From positions 1 to 64,000 of the forward strand of contig CAZTZE010000002.1 of NCBI GenBank assembly GCA_964618215.1: DNA of 64,000 bases. Direction: 5' to 3'. This DNA comes from CG2-30-58-95 sp964618215 (GTDB lineage Bacteria; Chloroflexota; Anaerolineae; Anaerolineales; Villigracilaceae). The notes beneath the pieces are model-generated. The model saw only the letters and a program-made list of their open reading frames with translations, was not told where the DNA came from and did no database searches. This document shows, piece after piece, positions 1 to 8,147 of the stretch. Numbering within the stretch: position 1 is the first letter of the stretch; every line of letters begins with the position of its first letter. The position numbers and the translations under genes are program-made.

Positions 1-112
1 TCTATTTTGAGGCAACGTTACTCCGTAAAGTTACTTTTTTTATGAGGCAATTCGCTCCAAGGCGTAATAAGGCCATTCGTGATACAATTTTTGTGTTACA
101 AGGGCGCAAATT

Positions 113-541
113 ATGCTCGAAGATTTTACCGATTTCCCTTCTGTTGAACAGTTGAAACCGCTGGCAAAGAATTTTGGCTTGCGGTTGATTGTGCTTTTCG
201 GCTCGACGGCGCGTGGTGTGATGAATCGAGAAAGTGATATTGACCTTGGCGTTCTCTCGGAAAAACCGCTTTCGCCAGTGCAAAGGCGGCGACTGTGGAG
301 CGCGCTTTCTGCCTTGTTTCCTGCTGATGTAGATTTGACTGTGCTCAATCATGCAGATCCGCTGGTCAGTTATCAGATTGCCAGCGAAGGGGTCATTTTG
401 TTCGAGACAGTTTCCTTTGCCTGGGAAACCTGGAAATCCTATGCTATGCGTCGTTATTGGGATACGCACAAATTTCGCGAAAGCCAAAGCGTATATCTAG
501 CTCGCCGTGCCGAGGAGCTGCGCCATGCTGCGCTTGAATAA
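113..541 (+). CDS. mntA: MntA-type nucleotidyltransferase antitoxin
   Basis: A 142-residue minimal nucleotidyltransferase. GSTARG lies at residues 30-35, followed by the catalytic-type pair D42 and D44 in SDIDLGV, the signature of MNT-domain proteins. In characterised MntA/HepT systems the MNT protein is an antitoxin that adds AMP to a tyrosine of the HEPN toxin; that role is inferred here from the partner gene, which overlaps its 3' end. No clear ribosome binding site precedes the ATG. Family assignment is firm; the antitoxin role rests on the pairing. Confidence 0.85.
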   Translation: MLEDFTDFPSVEQLKPLAKNFGLRLIVLFGSTARGVMNRESDIDLGVLSEKPLSPVQRRRLWSALSALFPADVDLTVLNHADPLVSYQIASEGVILFETVSFAWETWKSYAMRRYWDTHKFRESQSVYLARRAEELRHAALE

Positions 542-962
542 GGATTTGCTTCGCCAGAAATTGATAGAACTGGCTCAATATTTGGGTGAACTGGAGCCAT
601 TGAGCGCAGTCAGTTTTGAAGAGTATCGAGCCGATTACGTTCAACGTCACGCGATCGAGAAATTGATCGAGCTAATCGTGGAAACAGCCAGTGACATCAA
701 TCGTCATATCTTGGAGACCAGAGGCGCCGCGCCTCCGACCACATATTTCAGTACCTTTGACGAAATGGGGGCATCAGCTGTTCTGCCGAGGACGCTCGCA
801 GTTCGCCTCGCTTCCACGACGGGATTGCGGAACCGTTTGGTACACGGATACGAAAAAGTCGAGCATCAGATCGTTCATCGCAGCCTCAAATCGCTGATCA
901 GGGATTACCGGCAATACCTTGTCAAAATGAACGATTACGTGCAATTTGAGAAGTCAGTATAG
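525..962 (+). CDS. hepT: HepT-like HEPN RNase toxin (DUF86 family)
   Basis: A 145-residue helical protein. RNRLVHGY near residues 102-109 exactly fits the Rx4HxY active-site motif of HEPN ribonuclease toxins, where the Tyr is the residue AMPylated by MntA. The ATG at 525 is preferred over one 18 bases upstream because it gives the usual family N-terminus and a 17-base overlap with the antitoxin gene. The motif is intact, so the toxin is probably functional. Substrate (tRNA or mRNA) cannot be read from sequence. Confidence 0.85.
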   Translation: MLRLNKDLLRQKLIELAQYLGELEPLSAVSFEEYRADYVQRHAIEKLIELIVETASDINRHILETRGAAPPTTYFSTFDEMGASAVLPRTLAVRLASTTGLRNRLVHGYEKVEHQIVHRSLKSLIRDYRQYLVKMNDYVQFEKSV

Positions 963-1007
963 TTTGACCGATCAAGGTTTGCCTTATGCCGCAAACTGTA
1001 GGTCGGA

Positions 1008-1919
1008 TTGACGAACCGGCTTCTTATGGCGCCTCTTTTGCCCAAACCATCCCTCTTCCGCAGATTTGTATCCGTTATGGGCTGGACGCGCTCCAGCTAT
1101 GCCATCCTGGGGGCTTTCCTGGTCACTGTCTTCCTCATTATCTACATCTGGTGGCCGATTGCCGTGCAGGTGCTGGCCTATATTGATTTGGGCGGGCAGT
1201 GGTGGCGTTACTTCGATTGGCTGCTGGTCGGCATTTTCCTGTTCATGTCGCTGATCATCATGTCCGGCGCGGACATCCGCGCGGATGCGCTCATCATCTT
1301 CGTCGGCGCGCTGGGCGGATTGGTAATCGAGAGCTGGGGCACGCAGACCGGCATCTGGTGGTATTTCACCGCCCAGCGCCCGCCGTTGTGGATCATCCCG
1401 GCCTGGCCGATCGCCAGCCTGACGATTGACCGCATGGTGCGGGTATTAAACCTTTTCACCACAAACGCCACGAAGGAACACAAAGGAAAACCTTTGGGCA
1501 GCTTCGTGTCCGCTTGCCCCCGCTCTTTGGGGGTTGTGTTTAGTTTCAAGACCCTCTATTGGCTGATTTTTTTTGGTTTTTATGTGATTATGCTGGGTTT
1601 CGTCTGGCCGACGATGGGCAAGTCCATGACGCTGATGGCCGTGCTGCTGGTCACATTCCTCATCCTGACCCCCACCGATCACCGCTTCGCCGTGCTGACC
1701 TTCCTCGCCGGGGCCGGATTGGGTTATTTTCTGGAATATTGGGGCACGACGCGCGAGTGCTGGACGTATTACACGCTGCAAAAGCCGCCATTCTTTGCTG
1801 TGCTGGCGCATGGCATGGCGGCGGTCGCGTTTTGGCGGGCGGGGGAGGTGGTGAAGATGGTGTGGGAAAAATTTTGCGCTATGCTGAAAAGGGGATCGTT
1901 CGTGCTGGGAAGAGAGTGA
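1008..1919 (+). CDS. Multi-pass membrane protein with internal duplication
   Basis: About 300 residues with roughly eight hydrophobic segments. The protein is an internal duplication: the first half contains GLVIESWGTQTGIWWYFTAQ followed by PPLWIIPAWP, and the second half contains GYFLEYWGTTRECWTYYTLQ followed by PPFFAVLAHG, each at the end of a four-helix unit. A hydrophilic linker between the halves carries a TTNATKEHKGK segment encoded by a dispersed repeat (1454-1486). The start is either TTG 1008 (GG-rich stretch upstream) or ATG 1026. No family is recognised; function unknown. The paired W/Y motifs at membrane edges suggest ligand binding, which is inference. Confidence 0.75.
   Translation: MTNRLLMAPLLPKPSLFRRFVSVMGWTRSSYAILGAFLVTVFLIIYIWWPIAVQVLAYIDLGGQWWRYFDWLLVGIFLFMSLIIMSGADIRADALIIFVGALGGLVIESWGTQTGIWWYFTAQRPPLWIIPAWPIASLTIDRMVRVLNLFTTNATKEHKGKPLGSFVSACPRSLGVVFSFKTLYWLIFFGFYVIMLGFVWPTMGKSMTLMAVLLVTFLILTPTDHRFAVLTFLAGAGLGYFLEYWGTTRECWTYYTLQKPPFFAVLAHGMAAVAFWRAGEVVKMVWEKFCAMLKRGSFVLGRE
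1454..1486. repeat. Dispersed simple repeat inside membrane-protein gene
   Basis: The stretch contains CACGAAGGAACACAAAGG, a relative of the intergenic phrase with CCTTCGCGCCCTTCGTG near 7692-7708 on the other strand. It falls exactly in the linker between the two halves of the duplicated membrane protein and keeps the frame open. Confidence 0.55.
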
Positions 1920-1922
1920 AAT

Positions 1923-1953
1923 TGTGCGGCGCGTCTCAGAGACGCGCCGCACA
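1923..1953. terminator. Perfect palindrome after membrane-protein gene
   Basis: A 14-bp perfect stem (TGTGCGGCGCGTCT and its complement) with a CAG loop, four bases after the stop codon. It lacks a T-run, so it may be a REP-like palindrome doubling as a transcription terminator. A related palindrome occurs at 3453-3481. Confidence 0.6.
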
Positions 1954-1975
1954 TAGATTGGTAAGTTATGTCACA

Positions 1976-2182
1976 CTATGCTGCGATCGGGGACACTTGA
2001 TATTCTATCTTGTCTGGCACAGCCACGCGGCTTGAGGCATCCAGAATTTCCATTGAAACCAAATTGCCCGAAACGTCGTAATCCAAAATTACGCCGGGCT
2101 TATCCTCGTCACTTTCGGCGACAATCCCATCCGAGAAAATGATGGTCAATGTGTCAGTTTCACGATCATATATTACCTTCAT
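1976..2182 (-). CDS. DUF2283 family protein
   Basis: A 68-residue protein starting MKVIYDRETDTLTIIFSD, the characteristic beginning of the DUF2283 family, followed by VILDYD and GNLVSMEILDAS. Such proteins are commonly encoded next to DUF4258 proteins and are suspected toxin-antitoxin components, without firm biochemical evidence. The ATG at 2182 overlaps the stop of the upstream small gene as ATGA, so it is chosen over an in-frame ATG 15 bases upstream. Third gene of a tightly overlapping cluster. Confidence 0.8.
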   Translation of the reverse strand: MKVIYDRETDTLTIIFSDGIVAESDEDKPGVILDYDVSGNLVSMEILDASSRVAVPDKIEYQVSPIAA

Positions 2183-2316
2183 GATTCGGCCCTCCAATAC
2201 TTGCTCACTTTACTTGTGCGATAAGCTGTTACGACAGCGTGGGGATCAGAGTCAATGGAAATGTAACGGCGAGCCATTTCCTGGCAGGCATGGTCAGTCA
2301 AGCGGTAACGCATCAT
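2179..2316 (-). pseudogene. Shortened DUF4258-like gene (internal deletion)
   Basis: A 45-codon frame encodes MMRYRLTDHACQEMARRYIS, which matches the N-terminus of DUF4258 proteins, joined after a few residues to AVVTAYRTSKVSKYWRAES, which matches their C-terminal strand. The central part of the usual 75-90 residue protein is missing, so this reads as an in-frame deletion remnant. Its start overlaps the upstream stop and its stop overlaps the DUF2283 start, preserving the original operon geometry. Family match is from memory of the motif pattern. Confidence 0.6.
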
Positions 2317-2489
2317 GCCTCGTTAAACACTTTGTCCAGATGTGCGGTGAGCGCCTGCGGTGTATCCGCGCAGGTAATGCGATCATGCAGAATATCCTGC
2401 AGGCCCGCTGCTAATCGTTCTCCCAAGCTTAACGTCTCCACAGCTGTTTCATCCATAATGGTCATCAGCAAGAGTGCATCTTCGGTCAA
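2313..2489 (-). CDS. Small hypothetical protein
   Basis: A TTG-initiated frame of 58 codons (ATG alternatives at 2465 and 2456) reading TEDALLLMTIMDETAVETLS, then a helical region ending DKVFNEA. Its stop codon overlaps the start of the DUF4258-like remnant, making a three-gene overlapping cluster. No family recognised. It might be an antitoxin or the C-terminal remainder of a longer gene. Confidence 0.4.
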   Translation of the reverse strand: MTEDALLLMTIMDETAVETLSLGERLAAGLQDILHDRITCADTPQALTAHLDKVFNEA

Positions 2490-2530
2490 TGTAAATTATA
2501 TCCTTTTTTGCATGGCTTTCCATCAAGTTT

Positions 2531-3481
2531 TTACTTCAGCCCCACGCGTTCGAGGATTGTTTGTGCAGCCTGCTCATCCGCGGCCTGGACGCGGCTGTGC
2601 TGAACGTCAATCTCGAATGGGATGGCGTGTGCACTCCGCACGCCGTTTTCGTCCAGCTCGACCAACACCAGCGCGGACTGACGGGTATCTGCCAGGCCGA
2701 CTTGATCGAAGAGGGCGTTGCCCAGGCTGTAGAGGACGAGTGTCGAGCCTCCCGCAGGCTTGCTCTGAGGCGGAGACGAATGGGTCGAACCTGCGGGAGG
2801 TTGGACCCATTCGGCCGGCTGGATCACGTGCGGGTGATGCCCCCAGATCAGCGCCGCGCCGGCCTGGGCGAACTGCGCGGCGAGCCATTTTTGCCGCTCG
2901 CTTGCGCCGCCTTGATATTCCACCCCCCAATGGATCGAAACAATGACCAGTGCGCCGGTCTCATACTCTTTTTGGATAACCTGTGTGGCCGTCTCTACAT
3001 TCAATGGAGCGGAGACATCATCAAAAGCCAGGAAGGCCAGCTTGATACCGTTGATCGTGCGGTAAACCGGCTCGTCCGCGGAGCCGAGAGACGTAATCCC
3101 GGCCGAGACCAGCCTTGATTTTGTCTCGATCAATCCGGCCTCTCCGCAATCCAGGCGGTGGTTGTTTGCCAGCGAGAGCAGGTCCAGCCCCGCAGCGGCG
3201 AGGAAAAGGACGCGCTCGGGCGGCGCGCAGAGGTTATATCCGCTCGTTTGCGAGGGGGCGGTCGTCAGCGAGGATTCCAGGTTTGCCAGCGCCAGGTCAG
3301 CAGACTGGAGGTAGGGAGCCAGGTATGCCAGCGAGTCTTCATCCGGCGTGACGCCGCGGCCGAGCATCAGGTCGCCCAGGAAGGCGAGGGTGACGGTGCG
3401 CGGCATGGACTGGCAAGCGACCAGAATGAAGAGAAAGAGCAAAAAAGAAAACGTGCGACGCACTTTGAAAGTGCGCCGCAC
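2531..3481 (-). CDS. capA: CapA family metallophosphoesterase-like lipoprotein
   Basis: About 316 residues with a signal sequence ending in a lipobox (ILVAC), then the CapA/PGA-capsule fold: FLGDLMLGRG near the N-terminus, ANLESSLT, LANNHRLDCGE, SIHWGVEYQ, WGHHPHVIQPAEW and LYSLGNALFDQ, which carry the metal-binding Asp, Asn and His residues. The family includes poly-gamma-glutamate capsule proteins, but most members are of unknown substrate. GTG 3481 is the likely start; a long upstream in-frame extension overlaps the neighbouring gene and is not credible. An approximately 20-residue Pro/Ser-rich insert before the LYSLGN motif is encoded by an inverted repeat (2745-2802). Confidence 0.8.
   Translation of the reverse strand: MRRTFKVRRTFSFLLFLFILVACQSMPRTVTLAFLGDLMLGRGVTPDEDSLAYLAPYLQSADLALANLESSLTTAPSQTSGYNLCAPPERVLFLAAAGLDLLSLANNHRLDCGEAGLIETKSRLVSAGITSLGSADEPVYRTINGIKLAFLAFDDVSAPLNVETATQVIQKEYETGALVIVSIHWGVEYQGGASERQKWLAAQFAQAGAALIWGHHPHVIQPAEWVQPPAGSTHSSPPQSKPAGGSTLVLYSLGNALFDQVGLADTRQSALVLVELDENGVRSAHAIPFEIDVQHSRVQAADEQAAQTILERVGLK
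2745..2802. repeat. Inverted repeat inserted in frame in capA
   Basis: Arms CCTCCCGCAGG (2748-2758) and CCTGCGGGAGG (2790-2800) flank about 31 bases. The encoded QPPAGSTHSSPPQSKPAGGS segment sits between the conserved HPHVIQPAEWV and LVLYSLGN motifs, where family members normally have a short turn. Confidence 0.65.
3453..3481. repeat. REP-like palindrome at capA start
   Basis: Arms GTGCGACGCACTTT and AAAGTGCGCCGCAC form an almost perfect hairpin. It lies between the DUF3160 stop and capA and includes the proposed GTG start of capA, so the capA signal peptide begins inside the repeat. Related in composition to the palindrome at 1923-1953. Confidence 0.6.
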
Positions 3482-3498
3482 ATTGTCAACACGTGTTG

Positions 3499-5697
3499 TC
3501 ACGGCGCGATGAACAGGCTCGTCCAATCCGGCTGCGGCGGGTTGGTGCCAGCCTCGACCTGCGCCTGCCATTCCTCGTCGGTCATGCGGTTGGCAGCCGG
3601 GACGCTGAATTCATAATATGTGAAAACCGCGCCAATGCCGATGCGCCAGGGCTGACCGGGCAGGATGACATAGATCCAGGTCGGCTGGCCGATGGCCTCC
3701 TCCAGGGCAACCAGGCCGCCTGTCGGCGAGGGGCCGGTGGCCACGTCCGCGATCAGGGCGGCTTTCTGGTCGCTCAAGTCGCGATCGTTGTCGCCGGTCG
3801 TGTCGGCAGCCGCCAGGGTGAATTGCTCCAGTATGCCGCCCCAGTAGAAGATGTGCCAGTATTCGTCATCGGTCAATGCCACGCCGGCCAGTTCCTTCTC
3901 GGAGGCGGTCTTGAGGAAGGTCAATTCTTCGATCAGGTTCTCGAGGTTTCTCATGGTCAACTCGGAGAGACGGTTGCGTCCCTGCAAGCCGTTCTTGGTC
4001 ATCTCGGTCAGAGCCAGCAGGCGGGCGTAGGCTTCGGGATTGGGTTCAACGTAACCCTGCGGAGGTCGTTCCATACCCTCGCCGCCGCCCATCTCGGCCA
4101 TGACTTGTTTGGCATACAAGATGGTATCGTGCTTGAGTTCAGTCCACGAGCCGAGGGCGGTCTGGAGATCCTTACGCGCCCAGGCCTGGGTACGCATGAA
4201 GGTTGGATAGCGGTGGTCTTTGGGGGTGATGAGCGGTTGGAAGGAATACAGCCACGACCAATACAGGTTCTGTGTCCAGGAATCCGTTCCCAGGGCAGAG
4301 ACCTCGTTACGGACTTTGGTCATCTGTTTATCGTAATTGGCGTAGTGCGTCTCGCCCATGCCATCCAGGATGGTATACGCCTCGCCTGATCCCATCGCGG
4401 CGAAGAAATCCAGGCCCTTGGGCAGGCCGCGCGGATCATCCACTGTGCCTACTTTACGCCAGATCAACTGGCCGAAGACGTAGGCATCCAGGGTGAAGCG
4501 CTGGCCCATGAAGCGAAAGCCTTTGGTGACTTGTTCCTGATCCTGCCAGATCCAGACCCACATGGAATTAACCTGGGGCGGCGGCAGGGTCTTGGCGGCT
4601 TCCATGAATTGGGCGAATTTGGCCTCGTCGGCGAAGGACTGCGCAGCGGCGTTGAGGCCGAAGACGGTATCCATCAATGCGCCGTACTCGTGATAGCCCA
4701 GGTCATCCGCCTTGCCAACGATGAAGACGGTTGGGTCGTAGATATTCTCCCAGAGCTGGGCGGCCGGGGCGCCATCCGCGGCGGTGGCGGAGCGCAGCGC
4801 CTGGGTCAGGAGCAGGGCGCGGCGCGTCTCGAAGGCGTCGTTCAGGCGGAAGGTCAACCGTCCGTACCACATCATGGTGCGGAAGTATTTCTTGAGTTCC
4901 TCGCTGCGCGTATAATGACCGCGCGGTTTGTACTGGCTGTAATCCTCGATCAGCTTGTCATTAGGCGCCAGGTCGGGGCGATCCCAGATGGGCGAGATTT
5001 GCGCGCTGGAGGCGGCGTTGATCAGCCCCAGTTCGGCGCTGACCAGGTTGGTCGCCTCAGCCGGCACAGAGTCTGGCAGGCCGAGCAGTTGCGCGGCCAC
5101 GGCAAAGAAAGCCACGTTGCGCAGGGCCGCTTCTTCGAGCGCGCTGCCGCGCAGGGTCTGGTACTGCTGGTACGAGGCAGTCAGCATGGCGCTGGTCAGG
5201 GAACCCAGGTCGGCGATGAAGTAATCCCGTTCCAGGTCACGCAGCATCTTGTCGAAGATCAGGTGGTAGACGTGGTAGATCGAATCGGTGGTGATGAAGA
5301 GGTTGGCCTGGTCGTAGCGGTGGCTCTCATAGAGCTGGTAGAACTCGCGGAATTCGCCGGGATTGGGCGGCAGGACGACGAAGCCGTTTTGCGAGAGCAG
5401 CGCCCGCGCCTGCGCCGAGAGTTCGACCGTATCCATGCCCTGGACAGCGTTCAGATCCACGGGCAGGGTGTAGTCGCTACCACCGAAGGAGGTCGGCAGG
5501 TTGACTTGTACAAGCGGATACTCGGCGAAGCCAGGCGGGTAGACGCCCGGCGGCGGGGTGGGCAGCGGCCCGGAAGTCGTCGGCGTGGCGAGCGTTGCCG
5601 GCGTCTGGGTGAGCTGTATGGGAATACTGCAGGCCAGTGAGACGACGATCAGGACGCTGATCGCCGGCCAAAGTGGGTGGAATTTCGATTTTTGCAT
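3499..5697 (-). CDS. DUF3160 family lipoprotein
   Basis: 732 residues. The start at 5697 has an AAGGAG ribosome binding site; it opens with MQKSKFHPLWPAISVLIVVS followed by LACS, a lipoprotein signal, then a Thr/Pro-rich spacer. The large globular part shows the DUF3160 pattern, including LFITTDSIYHVYHLIFDKML near residue 160 and a long alpha-helical region. The family is widespread in Chloroflexota and some archaea with no established activity. The upstream FG-GAP gene overlaps its first 49 bases, and capA follows, so the three likely form one operon of exported proteins. Confidence 0.85.
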   Translation of the reverse strand: MQKSKFHPLWPAISVLIVVSLACSIPIQLTQTPATLATPTTSGPLPTPPPGVYPPGFAEYPLVQVNLPTSFGGSDYTLPVDLNAVQGMDTVELSAQARALLSQNGFVVLPPNPGEFREFYQLYESHRYDQANLFITTDSIYHVYHLIFDKMLRDLERDYFIADLGSLTSAMLTASYQQYQTLRGSALEEAALRNVAFFAVAAQLLGLPDSVPAEATNLVSAELGLINAASSAQISPIWDRPDLAPNDKLIEDYSQYKPRGHYTRSEELKKYFRTMMWYGRLTFRLNDAFETRRALLLTQALRSATAADGAPAAQLWENIYDPTVFIVGKADDLGYHEYGALMDTVFGLNAAAQSFADEAKFAQFMEAAKTLPPPQVNSMWVWIWQDQEQVTKGFRFMGQRFTLDAYVFGQLIWRKVGTVDDPRGLPKGLDFFAAMGSGEAYTILDGMGETHYANYDKQMTKVRNEVSALGTDSWTQNLYWSWLYSFQPLITPKDHRYPTFMRTQAWARKDLQTALGSWTELKHDTILYAKQVMAEMGGGEGMERPPQGYVEPNPEAYARLLALTEMTKNGLQGRNRLSELTMRNLENLIEELTFLKTASEKELAGVALTDDEYWHIFYWGGILEQFTLAAADTTGDNDRDLSDQKAALIADVATGPSPTGGLVALEEAIGQPTWIYVILPGQPWRIGIGAVFTYYEFSVPAANRMTDEEWQAQVEAGTNPPQPDWTSLFIAP

Positions 5698-6464
5698 GGC
5701 ATTCTCCTTGGGGAAAAGTGACCAGTGATCAGTGATGTGGAAAGGATGATCTGTTTGGAAGAGCCATTCGATGAAATGATTTGCAACTGGCGAAAAGTGC
5801 CGCTTACTGAAGAGACGACAGTGAAGCCGAATCCGTTCCATTCCCAGACTTTGAGGTGGCGCGCCGGGGCGTAGGGCGGGGCGGCGTAGTTGCCATCCAG
5901 CGTGACCAGTTCCTGCCAGCCATCGCCATCCAAGTCTGCGGCGGCAAAGGCGCGGACTGGCTCGGCCAGTGCGGAACCGGCCCATAGCTCTCGGTAAATT
6001 CCCCGCTTCCAGCCGATCAGGATCAGGTGACAGGATTGCCCTTCGGCATCGTGAAATTCCGAGATGCGCCCGCCATGCGGCAGCCAGGCGTCCACTGGCC
6101 AGGGGCGGAACGGCCTCCAGACCAGCAAAGAGACTTCGGGCAGGCCGTCACGGTTCAGGTCGCTGAAGGCGGTCTGGGCGACGCGCCAGGATGTGGGACT
6201 TTGCCAGCCGGCCTGAGTCCCGGAAAGGATCGTCAGGCGACCGTCTGCCAGGCGCAGCGTTTCGGGCAGGCCATCATCGTCCAGGTCGGCTTGCGCTGGT
6301 GATTCCAATAATTCGAAGGCGGCGGGCAAGGGAACGGGCTGCAACCCCTGCTGAAGGCCTACCGGCGGGGTCAGTTCCCAGGCACGCGGGGTCAGCGGAG
6401 AGAGCAGGATCAGGGCGAGGAGGCTGAACAGGAGTGGAAAGAAAGACTTGCGGGTGGCGGTCAT
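5649..6464 (-). CDS. Secreted FG-GAP/VCBS-like repeat protein
   Basis: About 271 residues with an N-terminal signal peptide (start at 6464 or 6482). Three calcium-loop-like motifs are visible, QADLDDDGLPE, FSDLNRDGLPE and AADLDGDGWQE, typical of FG-GAP/VCBS beta-propeller blades. Only three or four blades are present, fewer than the seven of a full propeller. The last about 50 residues are low in family character and read through a stretch with GTGACCAGTGATCAGTGATG repeats into the next gene, so the C-terminus may have been altered by repeat insertion or a frameshift. Confidence 0.7.
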   Translation of the reverse strand: MTATRKSFFPLLFSLLALILLSPLTPRAWELTPPVGLQQGLQPVPLPAAFELLESPAQADLDDDGLPETLRLADGRLTILSGTQAGWQSPTSWRVAQTAFSDLNRDGLPEVSLLVWRPFRPWPVDAWLPHGGRISEFHDAEGQSCHLILIGWKRGIYRELWAGSALAEPVRAFAAADLDGDGWQELVTLDGNYAAPPYAPARHLKVWEWNGFGFTVVSSVSGTFRQLQIISSNGSSKQIILSTSLITGHFSPRRMPCKNRNSTHFGRRSAS

Positions 6465-6487
6465 CCTGCTTGTATTGTACAACTTTT

Positions 6488-6907
6488 TTACTCTCCCATC
6501 ACCTGCACGACCAATTTCCTGCGCCTCGGCCTGACATCAAAATCCACATAAATGACCTGCTGCCAGGTGCCGAGCGTCAATCGCCCATCCACAAATGGCA
6601 CGGTCAGCGAGGGGCCGAGCAGTGCGGCGCGCACGTGGGAGTGACCGTTGCCGTCGTGCCAGGCGGCCTCGTGGGCGTAGGCGCGCCCCGGCGGGATGAT
6701 CTCGTCGAACAGGCGGCGCAGGTCCGCCACCGCGCCGGGCTCGTACTCGATGGTCGTCAGCCCGCTGGTGGAGGAAGGACAGAAGATCGTGACTGTGCCG
6801 TCTTTCAGTCCGGATTGCGTCACAGCCTCCGCAACCTCACCGGTAATATCTTGCACATCGGCATTCCCCCGAGTTGAAATCGAAATCGAGGTGGTTCTAA
6901 CTGCCAT
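6488..6907 (-). CDS. YjbQ family protein (UPF0047)
   Basis: 139 residues with the YjbQ fold signatures: GTVTIFCPSSTSGLTTIEYE, HDGNGHSHVRAALLGPSLTV, and RLTLGTWQQVIYVDFD near the C-terminus. Members are annotated as secondary thiamine-phosphate synthase because overexpression can replace ThiE; the physiological role is unsettled. A second, divergent member is at 28683-29102. Start ATG 6907 with AAGGA upstream. It appears monocistronic. Confidence 0.85.
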   Translation of the reverse strand: MAVRTTSISISTRGNADVQDITGEVAEAVTQSGLKDGTVTIFCPSSTSGLTTIEYEPGAVADLRRLFDEIIPPGRAYAHEAAWHDGNGHSHVRAALLGPSLTVPFVDGRLTLGTWQQVIYVDFDVRPRRRKLVVQVMGE

Positions 6908-6973
6908 AACATCCTTCCTTCACAACCAAACGCACGCACGTGGGAACGTTCCAACCTGTAAACGTGCAAACGT

Positions 6974-7621
6974 TCAAGTGTTTTTCTCAATCGGGTGCCG
7001 CAGCACGGTTTTGAGTTTGGCCGGGTCGGCGCGGCGCGGGTCGCCGAGATAGATTTCGTGATGTTTGCCGCCGAGTCCAACAAGGTCGCGGTAGCCGTTT
7101 TCGCGGGCAAAGGATTTCATGCGTTCAACCGTGGCAGGCTCGTCCGCGTAGGGGCCGAGGTGCATGACCTGCACGCACAGGCCTTCCTCGAATGGCTCAA
7201 AGCGCATTTTCGTCAGCGCCGCGCTGTCGCCGCGCTTCTTGCGCAGTTGCTCCCGGGCTTGCTCGAACATTTCGGGCGTGATGAAATCGGGTTGCAGCAT
7301 CATCAGCGTGTAGAGCCAATTGTCTTTCTTGTGGATGTCGAACTCTCCGCCCTCGATCCACCACAACCCTTCCAGCGCCATAACCGGATAATCAATCGGG
7401 TTTTCCTTGCGCAGTTTGGAGGTGAACTTGAGTGTGTACGAAATGCCGTAGAGGGCCTGCAGCGCCTCCTGGAACGAAGCCGAAGTGGACGGCCCCTGGC
7501 CTGGTTCGATCTGCCCGTCCAGCATGGCAAACTGGAACCGCGGCACTTTGATGATCTCCACCTTTTTGGCAGAGGGCGCGTAGAGATGTTTCAATTCTTT
7601 TCTCAGATCGAGCTTAGTCAT
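6974..7621 (-). CDS. GyrI-like small-molecule-binding protein
   Basis: 215 residues from ATG 7621, selected because GAGGAG lies seven bases upstream; the longer open frame starting at 7741 has no such signal. The sequence KVPRFQFAMLDGQIEPGQGP and GLWWIEGGEFDI matches GyrI-like domain proteins, a standalone SOUL/effector-binding fold related to the ligand domain of BmrR-type regulators. No DNA-binding domain is present, so it is more likely a ligand-binding or hydrolase-like protein than a regulator. Confidence 0.75.
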   Translation of the reverse strand: MTKLDLRKELKHLYAPSAKKVEIIKVPRFQFAMLDGQIEPGQGPSTSASFQEALQALYGISYTLKFTSKLRKENPIDYPVMALEGLWWIEGGEFDIHKKDNWLYTLMMLQPDFITPEMFEQAREQLRKKRGDSAALTKMRFEPFEEGLCVQVMHLGPYADEPATVERMKSFARENGYRDLVGLGGKHHEIYLGDPRRADPAKLKTVLRHPIEKNT

Positions 7622-7804
7622 AGCATCCTCCTCAGGGTCGTTTTCTGGTTCGATTATACAACAAGCGGTGTTAAAAGGATGTTTCACCGCTTCCTTCGCG
7701 CCCTTCGTGCCCCTAGTGTTTGATCTGTTAGTGCATTCCACCAGCCAGGTCTTGCGCCCGATTGGAGCGATGTCAAGCCGGTGAGTGGGTGGTTAGAATC
7801 AAAA

Positions 7805-7835
7805 GACCCTAAAGGCTTGGGAAACCTTTAGGGTC
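7805..7835. repeat. Short REP hairpin of the GACCCTAAAGG family
   Basis: GACCCTAAAGG and CCTTTAGGGTC arms enclose a short loop. The same terminal sequence bounds the three units at 34987-35867 and a second short hairpin at 54957-54987, so this is a dispersed family. It could also terminate the minus-strand gene at 7854-8057. Confidence 0.75.
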
Positions 7836-7853
7836 CAAAGGTGGAGTCGGATG

Positions 7854-8057
7854 TCACACTGCCAGCGGCGATAGCGCGTAAACGCGAGCGAGTTTTTGAG
7901 CTGTATCGAAATCCTTTTGCCGCAGCGCTTCGCGCACATCATCCAACTTCGTTGCATCCTCCAACGAAAGATACGGCGACCAGTCATCATCCGTGTAAAT
8001 CAATTCGACGCGCACCTCGTCAACATGAACTAATTTGGTAATTTGGCGCTTGGTCAT
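7854..8057 (-). CDS. Small hypothetical protein, antitoxin-sized
   Basis: 67 residues, MTKRQITKLVHVDEVRVELI, then WSPYLSLEDATKLDDVREAL and QKLARVYAL. The start ATG has GGAG seven bases upstream. This type of short acidic protein with a PYLSLEDA segment is common in Chloroflexota and cyanobacteria genomes, without known function. A toxin partner is not visible next to it. A palindrome of the GACCCTAAAGG family follows its stop. Confidence 0.55.
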   Translation of the reverse strand: MTKRQITKLVHVDEVRVELIYTDDDWSPYLSLEDATKLDDVREALRQKDFDTAQKLARVYALSPLAV

Positions 8058-8147
8058 TTTACTCTCCTTGTAAAATCATCCGCCCAACGTGACGGGGAAG
8101 GGCGGTAACGATGGAGCGCTTACCGTTCACTGATTACTGATCACTGC

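Noticed and set aside
3499..5985. 828-residue form of the DUF3160 protein
   Set aside because: The long frame lies over the FG-GAP gene; ATG 5697 has an AAGGAG and a proper lipoprotein signal.
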